NCBI RefSeq assembly: GCF_002355435.1
Contig: NZ_AP017313.1
Location: forward strand, 2,604,001-2,668,000
Direction: 5' to 3'
DNA length: 64,000 nt
Source of the DNA: Mucilaginibacter gotjawali
GTDB taxonomy: Bacteria; Bacteroidota; Bacteroidia; Sphingobacteriales; Sphingobacteriaceae
Part shown: piece by piece, positions 26,500 to 36,071 of the stretch
How the letters are laid out: every line of letters begins with the position of its first letter
Numbering within the stretch: position 1 is the stretch's first letter
Notes under the pieces: generated by a model
Told to the model about the DNA's origin: nothing
The model's database searches: none
The model's input: only the letters and a program-made list of their open reading frames with translations
Translations under genes and position numbers: made by a program

Positions 26500-28514
26500 G
26501 ATTTTTTCTTAAATAAAATTTCTGCTTTTTCTGACTGGATAATCTTGTTGTAAAATTCTTTAAGGTATGGATATTCATTCACGTCGTAAACGGGTTTATT
26601 AAATTGGATGATATGTGAAAATGTAAAAGAGTGATCACCAGGCTCGTAATTCGTAATAAACTTACCCCCGTTGCCTGGCATGGCTATACCCGTTACGGGC
26701 GGCGGCGTTGCCACCGTATATTGTTCAGGCAGATGTATGGTTAATGTTAACCTTTCGTCAGAGGGCATACCCATGTCAACCGGGTAGGTTCGCTCAGCCA
26801 GTTTGAAAGGGTTAACATCTATTTTATTCCAAAAAAACGGGTTGAATGCCAGGTCATTTGCGCCGGTAGCCTTATTAAACAAGTCGATTTCAAGGTCATA
26901 TTTTTCAATAAGCGGCTTGTCCAGGCTGTCAACGTCGGTGATCTCGGCTTTAAGCACTTTTATTTTTGAAGATTTGCTCTTGAAATCGTCAATATAATCA
27001 GCTGTTGAGTTGAATTTATTGATGGCTGATCTTTTTTCATAGGCATCGTACCCGGTTGAATAGATAATAGCTGTTCCCTTTAATTTACCATCTTCACCCA
27101 AAGTAAAATCAAGCGTGCGCGTGCTCTTTTCTTTCTGTTGCAAATTTAAATCCATCCATTCCGAAGGCCCATCCATACTAAAAACCCGGCCGCGGCCATT
27201 TAAGCAGCGCATGGGCAGCATACCAAAGGGTAGCAAAGGGTCGGTGGCATCCAGCAGGTAGGTTTGGTTATTTATGTCGACACGTGCTATTAAATAGTCA
27301 AAATCATTAACAACCGGGTAAAGAGAATTTACTTTGCCATGCTCGCGGGTTGATATTAATACGGCTTTTGCGTTAAAGCCTGCGGCGTTTAGCGCATTGA
27401 TGAGCGAGAAATTAATATCTGCATCGTTGCCGGTATGTTTGTCAATAGCGGTTGCGATGCCTTCATCGCTATATTTTCCCCGCCGCCCGTTGTACTTAAA
27501 AAGCTGTTTTACATAGCTGTATATTGCTTTTGCTTTTTCAAGGTCATCAGTTTTGCCAATAGTTACGGGCACCAAACGATCTTTAAACAAGGCGGTCTTT
27601 TTCAACTGCGATCCAAAATACAAGTACTTTTTAAGGCCCAGATCCACATCCTTCCATTCTTTATTCACGTTTACCTTTACAAACGTGTAGGGGTTGGTTT
27701 CTTCAGCCAGTTCGAAGTTTATCGTCGAGAAAAAGTCCCTGGCAGAAGTCATATAGTCTTCCTTTATAAAAGCAGGCACATCACTCATTCCAAAAATAAG
27801 TTTCGAACAATCAACGCTTGTACTTACCCTGCCATCGCCGCTCCCGCCCCCATCTACAGAAAAACAGTTTCGTTCTACAGATGAAGTGTTTTTTGCCAGC
27901 TTTAACCCGCCCTTTAGCGAAACATTGTACCGCCAGTAAGCCGGAATGTGCGCTTCAAATTCCGAATATATTTTGGGGATAAAATCCTGGAACTGCCATG
28001 GATGAAAATTTTCAAGGTATGGCGAAAACATGCGGTACCGGTATTCAATAACACAACCATTTTTCATTGCCGGCATTGCAAATTTATATACCATTACATT
28101 TTTGTTTTCTTTTTCAGCATATACCTTGTTTTTTTCAAGCTCGGCTTTCTGTGTTGCTCCATTGTTATCGGTATAATAAGTAACGCCTGTTAATTCCTCA
28201 ATGGTTTCGTAGGAATCGGCGTCCTCGTTATAATTGTATACCGGCAGCTCCACCGTGCCACTGTCAAATCCTTTGTTATCAAATATTTTTATCTTAACAT
28301 GGTACTCAAAAACCAGTTTTATTCGTTCCCCGGTAACCACTTCAATGCTTGCCAGGCCATGTTCCCGTAGTACAACTGCATGCGCCGAAGTATCTTTCGG
28401 ATACGATTTCATATCCATTTCTTCATCCGAAATGGCTCCGTATGGAAAATCCTGCGCTTTTAAAAGGTTGTTTAAGCAAAGCAGGGCAAAAAGGATAAGT
28501 AAGTTTTTTTTCAT
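26496..28514 (-). CDS. DUF3857 protein, degenerate transglutaminase core (paralogue 2)
   Basis: This 672-aa secreted protein (signal peptide 1-20) shares the DUF3857 layout of its neighbours. In the transglutaminase-like core the catalytic Cys is absent: the region reads HTGNDADINFSL. The His site is FDYLIARV, also without His. The Asp motif LLDATDP is kept. It therefore probably binds rather than acts on its substrate. The first 100 residues are highly similar to the upstream gene (both contain KDTSAHAVVLRE and EYHVKIKIFDNKGFD), so they arose by duplication. Confidence 0.85.
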   Translation of the reverse strand: MKKNLLILFALLCLNNLLKAQDFPYGAISDEEMDMKSYPKDTSAHAVVLREHGLASIEVVTGERIKLVFEYHVKIKIFDNKGFDSGTVELPVYNYNEDADSYETIEELTGVTYYTDNNGATQKAELEKNKVYAEKENKNVMVYKFAMPAMKNGCVIEYRYRMFSPYLENFHPWQFQDFIPKIYSEFEAHIPAYWRYNVSLKGGLKLAKNTSSVERNCFSVDGGGSGDGRVSTSVDCSKLIFGMSDVPAFIKEDYMTSARDFFSTINFELAEETNPYTFVKVNVNKEWKDVDLGLKKYLYFGSQLKKTALFKDRLVPVTIGKTDDLEKAKAIYSYVKQLFKYNGRRGKYSDEGIATAIDKHTGNDADINFSLINALNAAGFNAKAVLISTREHGKVNSLYPVVNDFDYLIARVDINNQTYLLDATDPLLPFGMLPMRCLNGRGRVFSMDGPSEWMDLNLQQKEKSTRTLDFTLGEDGKLKGTAIIYSTGYDAYEKRSAINKFNSTADYIDDFKSKSSKIKVLKAEITDVDSLDKPLIEKYDLEIDLFNKATGANDLAFNPFFWNKIDVNPFKLAERTYPVDMGMPSDERLTLTIHLPEQYTVATPPPVTGIAMPGNGGKFITNYEPGDHSFTFSHIIQFNKPVYDVNEYPYLKEFYNKIIQSEKAEILFKKKS

Positions 28515-28526
28515 GACAGTAAAGGT

Positions 28527-30509
28527 TTATTTCTTCTTGAATACCATTTCTGCTTTTTCTGACTGGATGATATTGTTATACAATTCTTTCAGGTAGGGGT
28601 ATTCCTGCGAACTGTAAATAGATTTATTGAGCTGGATAATATGCGAAAAAGTAAATGTATTGTCGTCTGAGGCCTGGAAGTCCGTTAAAAACCGACCACC
28701 GTTATTGGGCAACGCAATCCCTACGGCTTTTGGCGGATTATCCACAACATATTGTGCCGGTAAGTGCATAAGTAAAGTAGTCCTGTAATCGCCGGGCATT
28801 CCCCTGTCAACCGGGTACGAGCGTTCGGTAAGTTTATAGGGATTGGTTGTCATCCGGTCTAAGAAAAATGGATTAAAGGTTAAACTGCCAGCGCCCATCT
28901 TGTTATAAATATTGATCTCCACCTCGTATTTTTCCACAACCGGCTTATCTAAACTATCCAGGTTAGTGATCTCGGACTTAAGTATTTTTAATTTGGGGAA
29001 TTTGCCTGCAATATCTTCAACATATTCATCTGTTGTATTAAATTTTTTAATAGCCACTCTTTTTTTATAGGCTTCATAACCTATCGAATAATTTGTAATA
29101 GTGCCTTTAATTTTGCCGTCATCCTGCAAAGTAAGATCCATCATGCTGGTGCTGGTTTCTTTTTGCGGGAGGTTTAAATCTATCCAGTAGGAGGGTTTAT
29201 CCAGGCTAAAAACGCGCCCCCTGTCATTCAGGCATTTTAAAGGTAACATACCGAAGGGCATCAAAGGATCGGTGGCATCAAGCAGATAGCTTTTATCGCC
29301 AATGTTTGCTTTGGCAATAATATAATTAAATTTGTTTACAGCCGGGTAAAGGTCATTCAGCAAACCATTATCGCGTGTGGATAGCAATACAGCTTCGGTG
29401 TTTATGCCGGCGCCATTCAGCGCGATGATCAAAGACATATTGATATCACCAACACTCCCGGTATGTGATTCGAAAGCTTTTTTAACGCCATCGCTTCCAT
29501 TGCCGATATATTCATTCCATTTATACCATTTTTGCAAATACGCATAAATTGCTTTTGCTTTTTCCAGATCGTCCGTCTTGCCGGCATAGACGGGTAAAAT
29601 CCTGTCTTTAAGCAAATCTTTGTGCTTTAGCTGCCCGCCAAAAGCAAAGCTGGATTTCAAGAGATAATCAATATCCTTCCATTCTTTTGTCTCTTTAACC
29701 ACAGTGCCCGTGTAGGGGTTGGTAAATTCCACTAGGTCAAACGAAAGTTCTGAAAGATAATTCTTTGGCGACGTCATATCGTCCTCTTCAATAAAAGCCG
29801 GAATATCGCTCATCGCATAAATAATATCCGAACAATCGCTGGCTGCCCCGTGGGTTGAAAAACAGCCCGTTAAAACTGAAGAAGTGTTTTTTGTGAGTTT
29901 TAAAAAGCCCCTTAACGACGCATTATAATTAAAGTGACCGGGTATAACTGCTTCGAATTCGGAATAAACCTTCGGTATATCACTTTGAAATGCCCAGGGA
30001 TGAAATTCATAAAGATGAATCCCTATCGGCGAAACCAATCGGTAGGTATACTCAATTACACAGCCATCCACTAATGCGGGCAGGGTAAATTTAAAGGTGC
30101 TTTGGTATTTATCATCCCTTGATGTATAAACTTTTTTGGGATCAAACTCGGCTTTTTGTATGCTGCCATCGCTGCCTGCAAAATAAGTGGTACCCGTTAC
30201 TTTTTCAACTTCATCAGAATTTTCATCGTTGTTTTGGAGGGAGACCATCTTTGTAGCTTCGTCGAATCCTTTATTGTCAAAAATTTTTATTTTAACATGG
30301 TACTCAAACATTATTTTAAGGTTATCATCATTTGCCACAACAATCTGCGCTTTGCCGTATTCGCGCAAAACCACGGCGTGCGCCGAGGTATCTTTGGCGT
30401 ACTTTTTCATGTTAAGCTCATCGGTTGAAATCTGGCCGTAAGGGAAATCCTGCGCGGCGGCAAGTTGTGCAAAGCAAAAAGAAAGCACCAGGATAAGGAA
30501 GGTTCTCAT
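28527..30509 (-). CDS. DUF3857 protein, degenerate transglutaminase core (paralogue 1)
   Basis: This first gene of the operon encodes 660 aa with a signal peptide (ends QLAAAQ). It is the closest relative of the downstream 672-aa protein. The Cys position reads SHTGSVGDINMSL and the His position FNYIIAKA, so the catalytic pair is missing while LLDATDP remains. A 12-nt gap separates it from the next gene. A dyad GTACAAT ... ATTGTAC at 30545-30587 upstream may be an operator. Confidence 0.85.
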   Translation of the reverse strand: MRTFLILVLSFCFAQLAAAQDFPYGQISTDELNMKKYAKDTSAHAVVLREYGKAQIVVANDDNLKIMFEYHVKIKIFDNKGFDEATKMVSLQNNDENSDEVEKVTGTTYFAGSDGSIQKAEFDPKKVYTSRDDKYQSTFKFTLPALVDGCVIEYTYRLVSPIGIHLYEFHPWAFQSDIPKVYSEFEAVIPGHFNYNASLRGFLKLTKNTSSVLTGCFSTHGAASDCSDIIYAMSDIPAFIEEDDMTSPKNYLSELSFDLVEFTNPYTGTVVKETKEWKDIDYLLKSSFAFGGQLKHKDLLKDRILPVYAGKTDDLEKAKAIYAYLQKWYKWNEYIGNGSDGVKKAFESHTGSVGDINMSLIIALNGAGINTEAVLLSTRDNGLLNDLYPAVNKFNYIIAKANIGDKSYLLDATDPLMPFGMLPLKCLNDRGRVFSLDKPSYWIDLNLPQKETSTSMMDLTLQDDGKIKGTITNYSIGYEAYKKRVAIKKFNTTDEYVEDIAGKFPKLKILKSEITNLDSLDKPVVEKYEVEINIYNKMGAGSLTFNPFFLDRMTTNPYKLTERSYPVDRGMPGDYRTTLLMHLPAQYVVDNPPKAVGIALPNNGGRFLTDFQASDDNTFTFSHIIQLNKSIYSSQEYPYLKELYNNIIQSEKAEMVFKKK

Positions 30510-30544
30510 TAATTTAATTCAATTTAGGAGGGGTTAAAATGATG

Positions 30545-30587
30545 GTACAATTAAATAAATTAAAATGGTATTAAAAATTTATTGTAC
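30545..30587. promoter_or_regulatory. Dyad upstream of the DUF3857 operon
   Basis: GTACAAT (30545-30551) and ATTGTAC (30581-30587) are perfect complements 29 nt apart, within AT-rich DNA 36-78 nt before the first start codon. A regulator site is possible but not recognised. Confidence 0.35.
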
Positions 30588-30709
30588 AAATTCTTTTTAT
30601 GACTTTTGCGGCATTGAAACGGGGCAAAAGAAGCCTGGTGATAAATAGAGTGCATATTTAAAAAATTTGGCGTAAATTCCAACCGGTAATAAAAACAAAT
30701 ACCCTTCTG

Positions 30710-31750
30710 ATGAAATTAAACTTAAAGCGGCCGTTGGCTTTTTTTGATCTTGAAACTACAGGTACCAATATCGGTTCCGATCGTATTGTTGAAATATCAG
30801 TGATTAAACTTTTTCCTGATGGCAGCGAAGAGGTAAAAACCTGGCGGATCAATCCCGGTATGCCCATCCCGCTTGAATCATCATTGGTACATGGTATTTA
30901 TGATGAGGATATTAAAGATGAACCGCTATTTAAGGAGGTTGGTCAATCCGTTGCTGAGTTTATTGCCGACAGCGACCTGGCGGGCTATAATTCAAATAAG
31001 TTTGATATCCCAGTGCTGATGGAGGAGTTTTTGAGGTCCAGGATTCCGTTTGACCTGGAAGGACGTCATTTTGTGGATGTTCAGAATATATTTCACCAGA
31101 TGGAACAGCGTACGTTGAAGGCTGCCTACCAGTTTTATTGCGATAAACCGATCATCAATGCCCACTCGGCCGAGGCCGATACCCGCGCTACCATGGAAGT
31201 ATTGATTGCGCAGGTTGCCCGCTACGAAAACACCGAATGGGAAGATAAAAAAGGTAACAAACAGGTTCCGGTTGTTAATGATATTGAGGCCTTACATAAG
31301 TTTACCAACCTTAACCGCCCCGTTGATTTTGCAGGCCGGATGGTTTTTAATGATGACGGCGAGGAGATCTTTAATTTTGGTAAACACAAAGGGAAAACGG
31401 TGGAGGAAGTTTTCAGGATAGAACCAAGTTATTATTCGTGGATGATGCAGGGCGACTTCCCGCTTTATACCAAACGGAAACTGGAAGAGATCTACAACCG
31501 CTGGAATGCAAAGAAAGTTGCTGAAAGGCAACCTAAACCTGTGCAGCAAAAGCAGCCTGAACAAACTGCTGCGGTTACTGAAAACAAAGCACCCGTTAAA
31601 ACCGAAACGGCGAATAAACCATATTCCCCTAAACTAAACTACAACAACGCGCCTGAACGCAAACCCTTTAAACCCAAAGACGAAACACCGGCCAAACCTG
31701 TAAACGAGGACATGCTGAAAATGCTGGCGGATAAGTTCAAAAAGGGTTAA
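30710..31750 (+). CDS. DEDDh 3'-5' exonuclease, DnaQ/PolC-epsilon-like, with C-terminal tail
   Basis: The N-terminal 170 residues hold the DEDDh motifs: D13 and E15 in FFDLETTG, D99 in NSNKFDIPV, and H152/D157 in AHSAEADTRA. This resembles DNA polymerase III epsilon-type exonucleases. Residues about 210-260 (FNFGKHKGKTVEEVFRIEP) match the DUF3820-like quorum of such proteins. The last 80 residues are basic and Pro/Lys-rich, likely disordered. Its role may be DNA or RNA trimming; it is not the replicative proofreading subunit by sequence alone. Confidence 0.85.
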   Translation: MKLNLKRPLAFFDLETTGTNIGSDRIVEISVIKLFPDGSEEVKTWRINPGMPIPLESSLVHGIYDEDIKDEPLFKEVGQSVAEFIADSDLAGYNSNKFDIPVLMEEFLRSRIPFDLEGRHFVDVQNIFHQMEQRTLKAAYQFYCDKPIINAHSAEADTRATMEVLIAQVARYENTEWEDKKGNKQVPVVNDIEALHKFTNLNRPVDFAGRMVFNDDGEEIFNFGKHKGKTVEEVFRIEPSYYSWMMQGDFPLYTKRKLEEIYNRWNAKKVAERQPKPVQQKQPEQTAAVTENKAPVKTETANKPYSPKLNYNNAPERKPFKPKDETPAKPVNEDMLKMLADKFKKG

Positions 31751-31912
31751 TTAGTGATTGGAGGTTAGAGATGAGTTGTTGGAAGGTTGTAATGTTGGGA
31801 GGTTAGAGAGTTGAGGTAGTGCTCAAATAATTTTATCTGTTAAATCAAATTCAGGAATAAAGAAAATTTGACTCAGAACTTCCGGCTAAAGACTTTTGGC
31901 CTGACCCGGGGC

Positions 31913-32848
31913 TTAGCTTTTCAGAAAATCAATATTTCTTTTTAACCCTTTAAATTTAGTCCTTTTTACTGCCGAATTTTTAAAGACCTTTTGGAAAACA
32001 TCTTCCGTAATTTCTTCCCAGTCTTTTTTGTTTAATTCAAGCAATTGTGGTTTGGGTTTAAAGGCCGGCTCGGTATGTAATACCGAAAACTTATTCCAGG
32101 GGCAAACATCCTGGCAAACGTCGCAACCAAACATCCAGTTATCCATTTTTCCCTGAAATGCGGGGGGGAGCTCATTTTTAAGTTCGATGGTCAGGTACGA
32201 GATGCACCGGCTGCCATCTACAATATAAGGGGCAACAATGGCTTCAGTAGGGCAGGCATCAATACAAGCAGTACAGGTACCACAATGGTCGGCCGCGGGG
32301 GCAATATCGTAATTGAGGTCAAGATCAATGATCAGTTCGGCCAGGAAGAAAAAAGAGCCGACCCGTTTGTTGATCAGGTTGGTGTTTTTACCGATCCAGC
32401 CCAGCCCTGCTTTTTTCGCCCATACTTTATCCAATACCGGGGCTGAATCAACAAATGCCCGGCCGTTTACCTCGCCTATTTGCTCCCGGATAATGGTCAA
32501 TAACTCCTTTAGTTTCTCTTTTATAACATAATGATAATCATCACCATAAGCATATTTAGATATTTTAGGGCTTAAGGGATCTGCCTGCCGCACCTCGGTG
32601 AAATAGTTGAGGCCGAGGGATATTACAGACCTGGCACCATCAACCAATAAACGGGGGTCAAGGCGTTTGTCGAAATGGTTTTCCATGTAATGCATTTCGC
32701 CCTGCATTCCTTTTTTTAACCAGGCTTCCAGCCGCGGCGCTTCATCTTCCAAAAAATCAGCTTTTGAAATTCCGCAGAACAAAAAGCCAAGTTTTTGGGC
32801 TTCTTTTTTTATAAGCGAACTATAAACTGTACTCTTTTGCGGCATCAT
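31913..32848 (-). CDS. queG: Epoxyqueuosine reductase
   Basis: This 311-aa enzyme catalyses the last step of queuosine formation in tRNA, reducing epoxyqueuosine with a cobalamin cofactor and two 4Fe-4S clusters. The clusters are C189-x2-C192-x2-C195-x3-C199 and C242-x2-C245-x3-C249 in [11 protein letters not shown]. The middle [22 protein letters not shown] region is a QueG signature. The start has two adjacent ATGs; a TATATTTG -7 box lies only 3 nt upstream, so the second may be the start of a nearly leaderless mRNA. Confidence 0.95.
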   Translation of the reverse strand: MMPQKSTVYSSLIKKEAQKLGFLFCGISKADFLEDEAPRLEAWLKKGMQGEMHYMENHFDKRLDPRLLVDGARSVISLGLNYFTEVRQADPLSPKISKYAYGDDYHYVIKEKLKELLTIIREQIGEVNGRAFVDSAPVLDKVWAKKAGLGWIGKNTNLINKRVGSFFFLAELIIDLDLNYDIAPAADHCGTCTACIDACPTEAIVAPYIVDGSRCISYLTIELKNELPPAFQGKMDNWMFGCDVCQDVCPWNKFSVLHTEPAFKPKPQLLELNKKDWEEITEDVFQKVFKNSAVKRTKFKGLKRNIDFLKS

Positions 32849-32850
32849 TA

Positions 32851-32858
32851 CAAATATA
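32851..32858 (-). promoter_or_regulatory. -7 element next to the queG start
   Basis: The minus strand reads TATATTTG, matching TAnnTTTG, and ends two bases before the first ATG. Confidence 0.45.
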
Positions 32859-32990
32859 TTGATTATCAGTACTTGAAATAGTAATAATATCAGCTATTTA
32901 TTAACTAATAGTGAAATAATAATACAAAAATTCACTTTAATTTAAATAGCGGTTCAATTGTTGTAGTTGTGTTGATTGACAATTTTAAAT

Positions 32991-33356
32991 ATGCTTCAGC
33001 TCATCAATAATTTACCGCCTCATGTTGCAGGGTTACATGCATTTGCCAATGTTGCTGAAACTGAATATAAAGATTCATTGATACCGTTGATAGAGAACGT
33101 GCTTAAAAAAAGCAAACGTATTAATTTTGTGCTGGTGCTCGAAACGGATATCGTCAATTTCGCTTCGGGTATTTGGTGCGGAAATTTAAAAATAGGGTTA
33201 AAGTATTTTTTTAAATGGAATAAAATTGCCATCGTAACCGATCAACAAAAGGTTTTGGGGTATAGCGATCTTTTTAAATACATGGTACCCGGGAAGTTTA
33301 GAAATTTTAGGATAGATCAAATCGACCAGGCGATCCGGTGGGTGTCTATAAAATAA
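32991..33356 (+). CDS. SpoIIAA-like (STAS/SEC14-type) protein
   Basis: Read from ATG 32991 the product has 121 aa: LQLINNLPPHVAGLHAFANVAETEYKD, then FVLVLETDIVNFASGIWCGNLKIGLKYFFKWNKIAIVTDQ and YMVPGKFRNFRIDQIDQAIRWV. The order of strands and the late KWNKIAIVTDQ / AIRWV elements match the SpoIIAA-like fold family found in many bacteria. It is probably a small ligand-binding or regulatory domain. The longer frame begins with TTG (32976) and is less likely. Confidence 0.7.
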   Translation: MLQLINNLPPHVAGLHAFANVAETEYKDSLIPLIENVLKKSKRINFVLVLETDIVNFASGIWCGNLKIGLKYFFKWNKIAIVTDQQKVLGYSDLFKYMVPGKFRNFRIDQIDQAIRWVSIK

Positions 33357-33385
33357 CCGGGTTGTTTATTTTGTAGAAAAAAAAG

Positions 33386-33865
33386 CTAATGCTGATCAAA
33401 AAAGCCAACCTGGCGTAAAAAAGCTACCTGGTCGAAATAATCGGTTTCTTTAATGATCTTGTCGCCTTTTATTGTAAAAACAGCGCAGTAATCCAGCATA
33501 TATTTTTTATCTTTCATATATGCGGGTGTATTTGCTTCCGGCATAGATAAAGTGCCGCTCACCGTATATTCGGCTACAATATATTCGCCTGCATTAATGA
33601 TATGGTTTACTTTGTATAAAAGGTCGGGCGTTGATGCAAAATACCGGGTGTAAATTTCAGAAATCCCTGCTTTGCCGGTTTTAGCGCCTTCCCAGTTGGG
33701 AGAGTACACTTTGGCGCTGTCGGCATATTCTGCTGCAATAGCTTTAACATCGTGTTTGCTTAATGCTTCAAAATGCCGGGAGATTACACCAATCGATTGA
33801 GAATAGGCACAATCAGCAACTGCTTGCAGGATCAGTGCGATAATTATAATGCGTTTTGATTTCAT
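33386..33865 (-). CDS. Secreted SnoaL/NTF2-like protein
   Basis: From ATG 33865 (MKSKRIIIIALILQ) the product has a signal peptide and a 120-residue NTF2-like fold: ISRHFEALSKHDVKAIAAEYADSAKVYSPNWEG, then IINAGEYIVAEYTVSGTL and KIIKETDYFDQVAFLRQ. SnoaL-like proteins include polyketide cyclases and small-molecule isomerases, but the catalytic residues are not conserved here and the role is unknown. It has no obvious operon partner; a symmetrical hairpin follows its upstream end. Confidence 0.75.
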   Translation of the reverse strand: MKSKRIIIIALILQAVADCAYSQSIGVISRHFEALSKHDVKAIAAEYADSAKVYSPNWEGAKTGKAGISEIYTRYFASTPDLLYKVNHIINAGEYIVAEYTVSGTLSMPEANTPAYMKDKKYMLDYCAVFTIKGDKIIKETDYFDQVAFLRQVGFFDQH

Positions 33866-33919
33866 GGCGAATGAATGAAAAGTCTCCATAAATATAAGCC
33901 ATAACTGCACTAAAATAAA

Positions 33920-33972
33920 AAATGCTGAATTTCGGGTACTGACGTTTAATCAGTATCCGAAATTCAGCATTT
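33920..33972. terminator. Bidirectional hairpin between the SnoaL and deacetylase genes
   Basis: AAATGCTGAATTTCGG-x-TACTGA pairs with TCAGTA-x-CCGAAATTCAGCATTT; 22 of 23 pairs are perfect, with a seven-nt loop. T-rich sequence lies on both sides. It is placed upstream of the start of the SnoaL gene and downstream of nothing on the plus strand, so it may also be an insulator or repeat. Confidence 0.6.
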
Positions 33973-34006
33973 GATATTCAAACCGCTCCCTTTAGGGAGC
34001 AGGGCG

Positions 34007-34789
34007 CTAGAAGCTGTGCCTTACACTATTGCTAAAGGTTTTGGTTGTCCAGTACCCGCTATCCAGGATGCGCCTTACGGTCATTAAAGGCATTTCCGGG
34101 TCGCGTTTGTCAGCTAATTGGAACGCCAGCTTAAATCCATGTTTTTTTACTTCCGGCAAAACAGGTTTTTTCCATACGCCAAACGGATAGGCGAAATAAT
34201 CAATCTTTTTGCCGGTTATTTCTTCCAGCTTTTTGGTTGGTTTTTCAATTTGTACCACCCAGTCATCCTTCTTAGGATTAGGATCATGTTTATAGCGGTC
34301 AACCCGGTGATGGTCCCAGGTATGGGCAGCAATAACGTTTCCCTCGTCTGACAGCTGTTTAATTTGTTCTTTGGTCATATAGTGCGGGCGACCTATGGAG
34401 ACAGTCATTACAAAAAACACACCTTTAAAGCCATATTTTTTTAGCTCCGGGCGCGCAATGGTAAACTGATCAAGGTCGGTATCATCAAAAGTGAGCATAA
34501 TAGGCTTGCTGGGTAATGCTGTACCTTTTGTAAGATAATCATACAACTGATCGGGCAGAATAGTGTGATAGCCGCTATCAGCAAGCATTTTGATGTGTTG
34601 TTTAAATGCGGCTATTGGGATGATATAGTCTTTTGATGTTTTGGAGTCCTTTGGCGTCCAGTCGCGAATCTGGTGATAGCAAACAATTGGAACCTGTTTG
34701 CGGGCCATAATGGCAGCACTGTTTCCTTGTGCGAACGATGCTAAGCCTAAAAAACAAAGAATGGTGGCAGAAAAAAGTTGTTTTATCAT
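34007..34789 (-). CDS. Polysaccharide deacetylase (CE4)
   Basis: A signal peptide (ends SFA-QG) leads into a NodB-type deacetylase of about 230 aa. The metal and catalytic motifs are present: TFDDTDLD (D102, D103; the usual TFDDG is slightly changed), and the metal-binding H156-x3-H160 in AHTWDHH. FAYPFGVWKK supplies the third motif. It probably removes acetyl groups from a cell-wall or extracellular glycan. It lies alone with a TACATTTG -7 box upstream (34818-34825). Confidence 0.88.
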   Translation of the reverse strand: MIKQLFSATILCFLGLASFAQGNSAAIMARKQVPIVCYHQIRDWTPKDSKTSKDYIIPIAAFKQHIKMLADSGYHTILPDQLYDYLTKGTALPSKPIMLTFDDTDLDQFTIARPELKKYGFKGVFFVMTVSIGRPHYMTKEQIKQLSDEGNVIAAHTWDHHRVDRYKHDPNPKKDDWVVQIEKPTKKLEEITGKKIDYFAYPFGVWKKPVLPEVKKHGFKLAFQLADKRDPEMPLMTVRRILDSGYWTTKTFSNSVRHSF

Positions 34790-34817
34790 AATTTATCAGA
34801 TGAAATTTTGAAGTTGG

Positions 34818-34825
34818 CAAATGTA
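34818..34825 (-). promoter_or_regulatory. -7 element for the polysaccharide deacetylase
   Basis: The minus strand reads TACATTTG, 28 nt before the ATG at 34789. No TTTG lies at the -33 spacing. Confidence 0.5.
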
Positions 34826-34939
34826 ATGATTTTGCTTTTGGATAATAAAGAGAGATTCAGGTTTAAAGTTTGAAATAATTTAATATTCATCAGCCCAGGC
34901 TGCGTTTATAGCGCAGACGAAATACGCACCAACCAGCAT

Positions 34940-34987
34940 CGTAATTACGGGGTGTTCCTGTTATTCAGTGAACACCCCGTAATTACG
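34940..34987. terminator. Hairpin between the deacetylase promoter and oxidoreductase gene end
   Basis: CGTAATTACGGGGTGTTC pairs with GAACACCCCGTAATTACG, 18 bp without mismatch, across a 12-nt loop. It stands 7 nt past the stop of the minus-strand oxidoreductase gene. Confidence 0.8.
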
Positions 34988-34993
34988 GTTCAG

Positions 34994-36070
34994 CTATAAA
35001 ACTATTCTTTTACCCTCATTAATTGATCGTTTGGCAGCATCCAGTATCTGCATCACTATCATGTTATAATTTAATGACGATTGATCGTCGTTCCCGCTGA
35101 TCTGGCCGCGTAATACAGCCGTTAAATAAATAATCGGGTCGTTAACAGGAGCGGGGAGCGGCGAAGCAGTTTTTGCGCCTTTTATGTTCTCACGCATTCT
35201 GCTTATAATGCTTTTTCCGTCCAGGGCATGCAGGTAACCTGTCTCACCAAATATTTCCATGTCCTTGATGCTAAAAGGCCAGTTCCACGATGCTTCTATC
35301 TGCCCGCTGGCGGTAGGATATTCTACCAGTATGGTGGCGTCATCCTCTACCTTTGGATAAATTTCCGGTTTGTAATGATGGGCGATCGCAGTTACTGCAA
35401 TCGGCTTTTGGCCGTGCATAAACCAGGTCATCAGGTCGGCGCCATAGCAGCCAAAGTCGTTTAACGGGCCCGCTCCGTTCAATACCGGGTCGGTTAACCA
35501 GCTTAAAAACTCCTTGCTGCAGCCAATTTCCTTTGGGCCCTGGTGCCCGTCGTGCACCACCATCTTCCTGATCTTGCCTATGCTGTCTGCCGCAATCGTA
35601 TTGTAGTTGGCCAGATTTGACGCGTACCAGGTAGTCTCGTAATTAACAAGTACCCTTATTTTATATTGATTTGCCAGCGCTTCTATCCGTTTTGCCTGCG
35701 CCAGTGTAGCTGCCAGCGGTTTTTCAACCATCACAGGTATGTGCAGGGGGGCGCATATTTCAACAATATCCACGTGGTTGGCAACCGCGTTATAGCCCAA
35801 TACTGCATCGGGCTTTTTCAGCAGGATCATCTGTTTAAGATCCGTGAAAAACAGTGAATCGGGCAGGTGATAAAGCTTGCCATATTTTACCCATAACTCT
35901 TTGTTCGGTTCGGCAATGCCCACAATATCAACTGTGCCGTCTTTATACCGGCTCAATATGCCATGCGCATGGTCATGGTTTAAACCGGCCACGCATACCC
36001 GGATCGGCCCTTGGGCTGAAACCGTAAAGCCCGCTAAAACCAGTAATAAAGCTGAAAGAAATGTTTTCAT
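34994..36070 (-). CDS. Secreted Gfo/Idh/MocA-family oxidoreductase
   Basis: The signal peptide (MKTFLSALLLVLAGFTVSAQ) places this NAD(P)-dependent sugar oxidoreductase-like protein outside the cytoplasm, as is common in Bacteroidota. The Rossmann-like start is VCVAGLNHDHAHGIL with an HDH triplet in place of the usual GxGxxG; the EKP motif is in MVEKPLAATLAQ and the typical GCYGADLMTWF follows. The longer frame begins 39 bases upstream and overlaps the mannosidase end, so ATG 36070 is used. It is one base from the GH92 stop, so the two likely form an operon for glycan use. Confidence 0.88.
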   Translation of the reverse strand: MKTFLSALLLVLAGFTVSAQGPIRVCVAGLNHDHAHGILSRYKDGTVDIVGIAEPNKELWVKYGKLYHLPDSLFFTDLKQMILLKKPDAVLGYNAVANHVDIVEICAPLHIPVMVEKPLAATLAQAKRIEALANQYKIRVLVNYETTWYASNLANYNTIAADSIGKIRKMVVHDGHQGPKEIGCSKEFLSWLTDPVLNGAGPLNDFGCYGADLMTWFMHGQKPIAVTAIAHHYKPEIYPKVEDDATILVEYPTASGQIEASWNWPFSIKDMEIFGETGYLHALDGKSIISRMRENIKGAKTASPLPAPVNDPIIYLTAVLRGQISGNDDQSSLNYNMIVMQILDAAKRSINEGKRIVL

Positions 36071-36071
36071 T

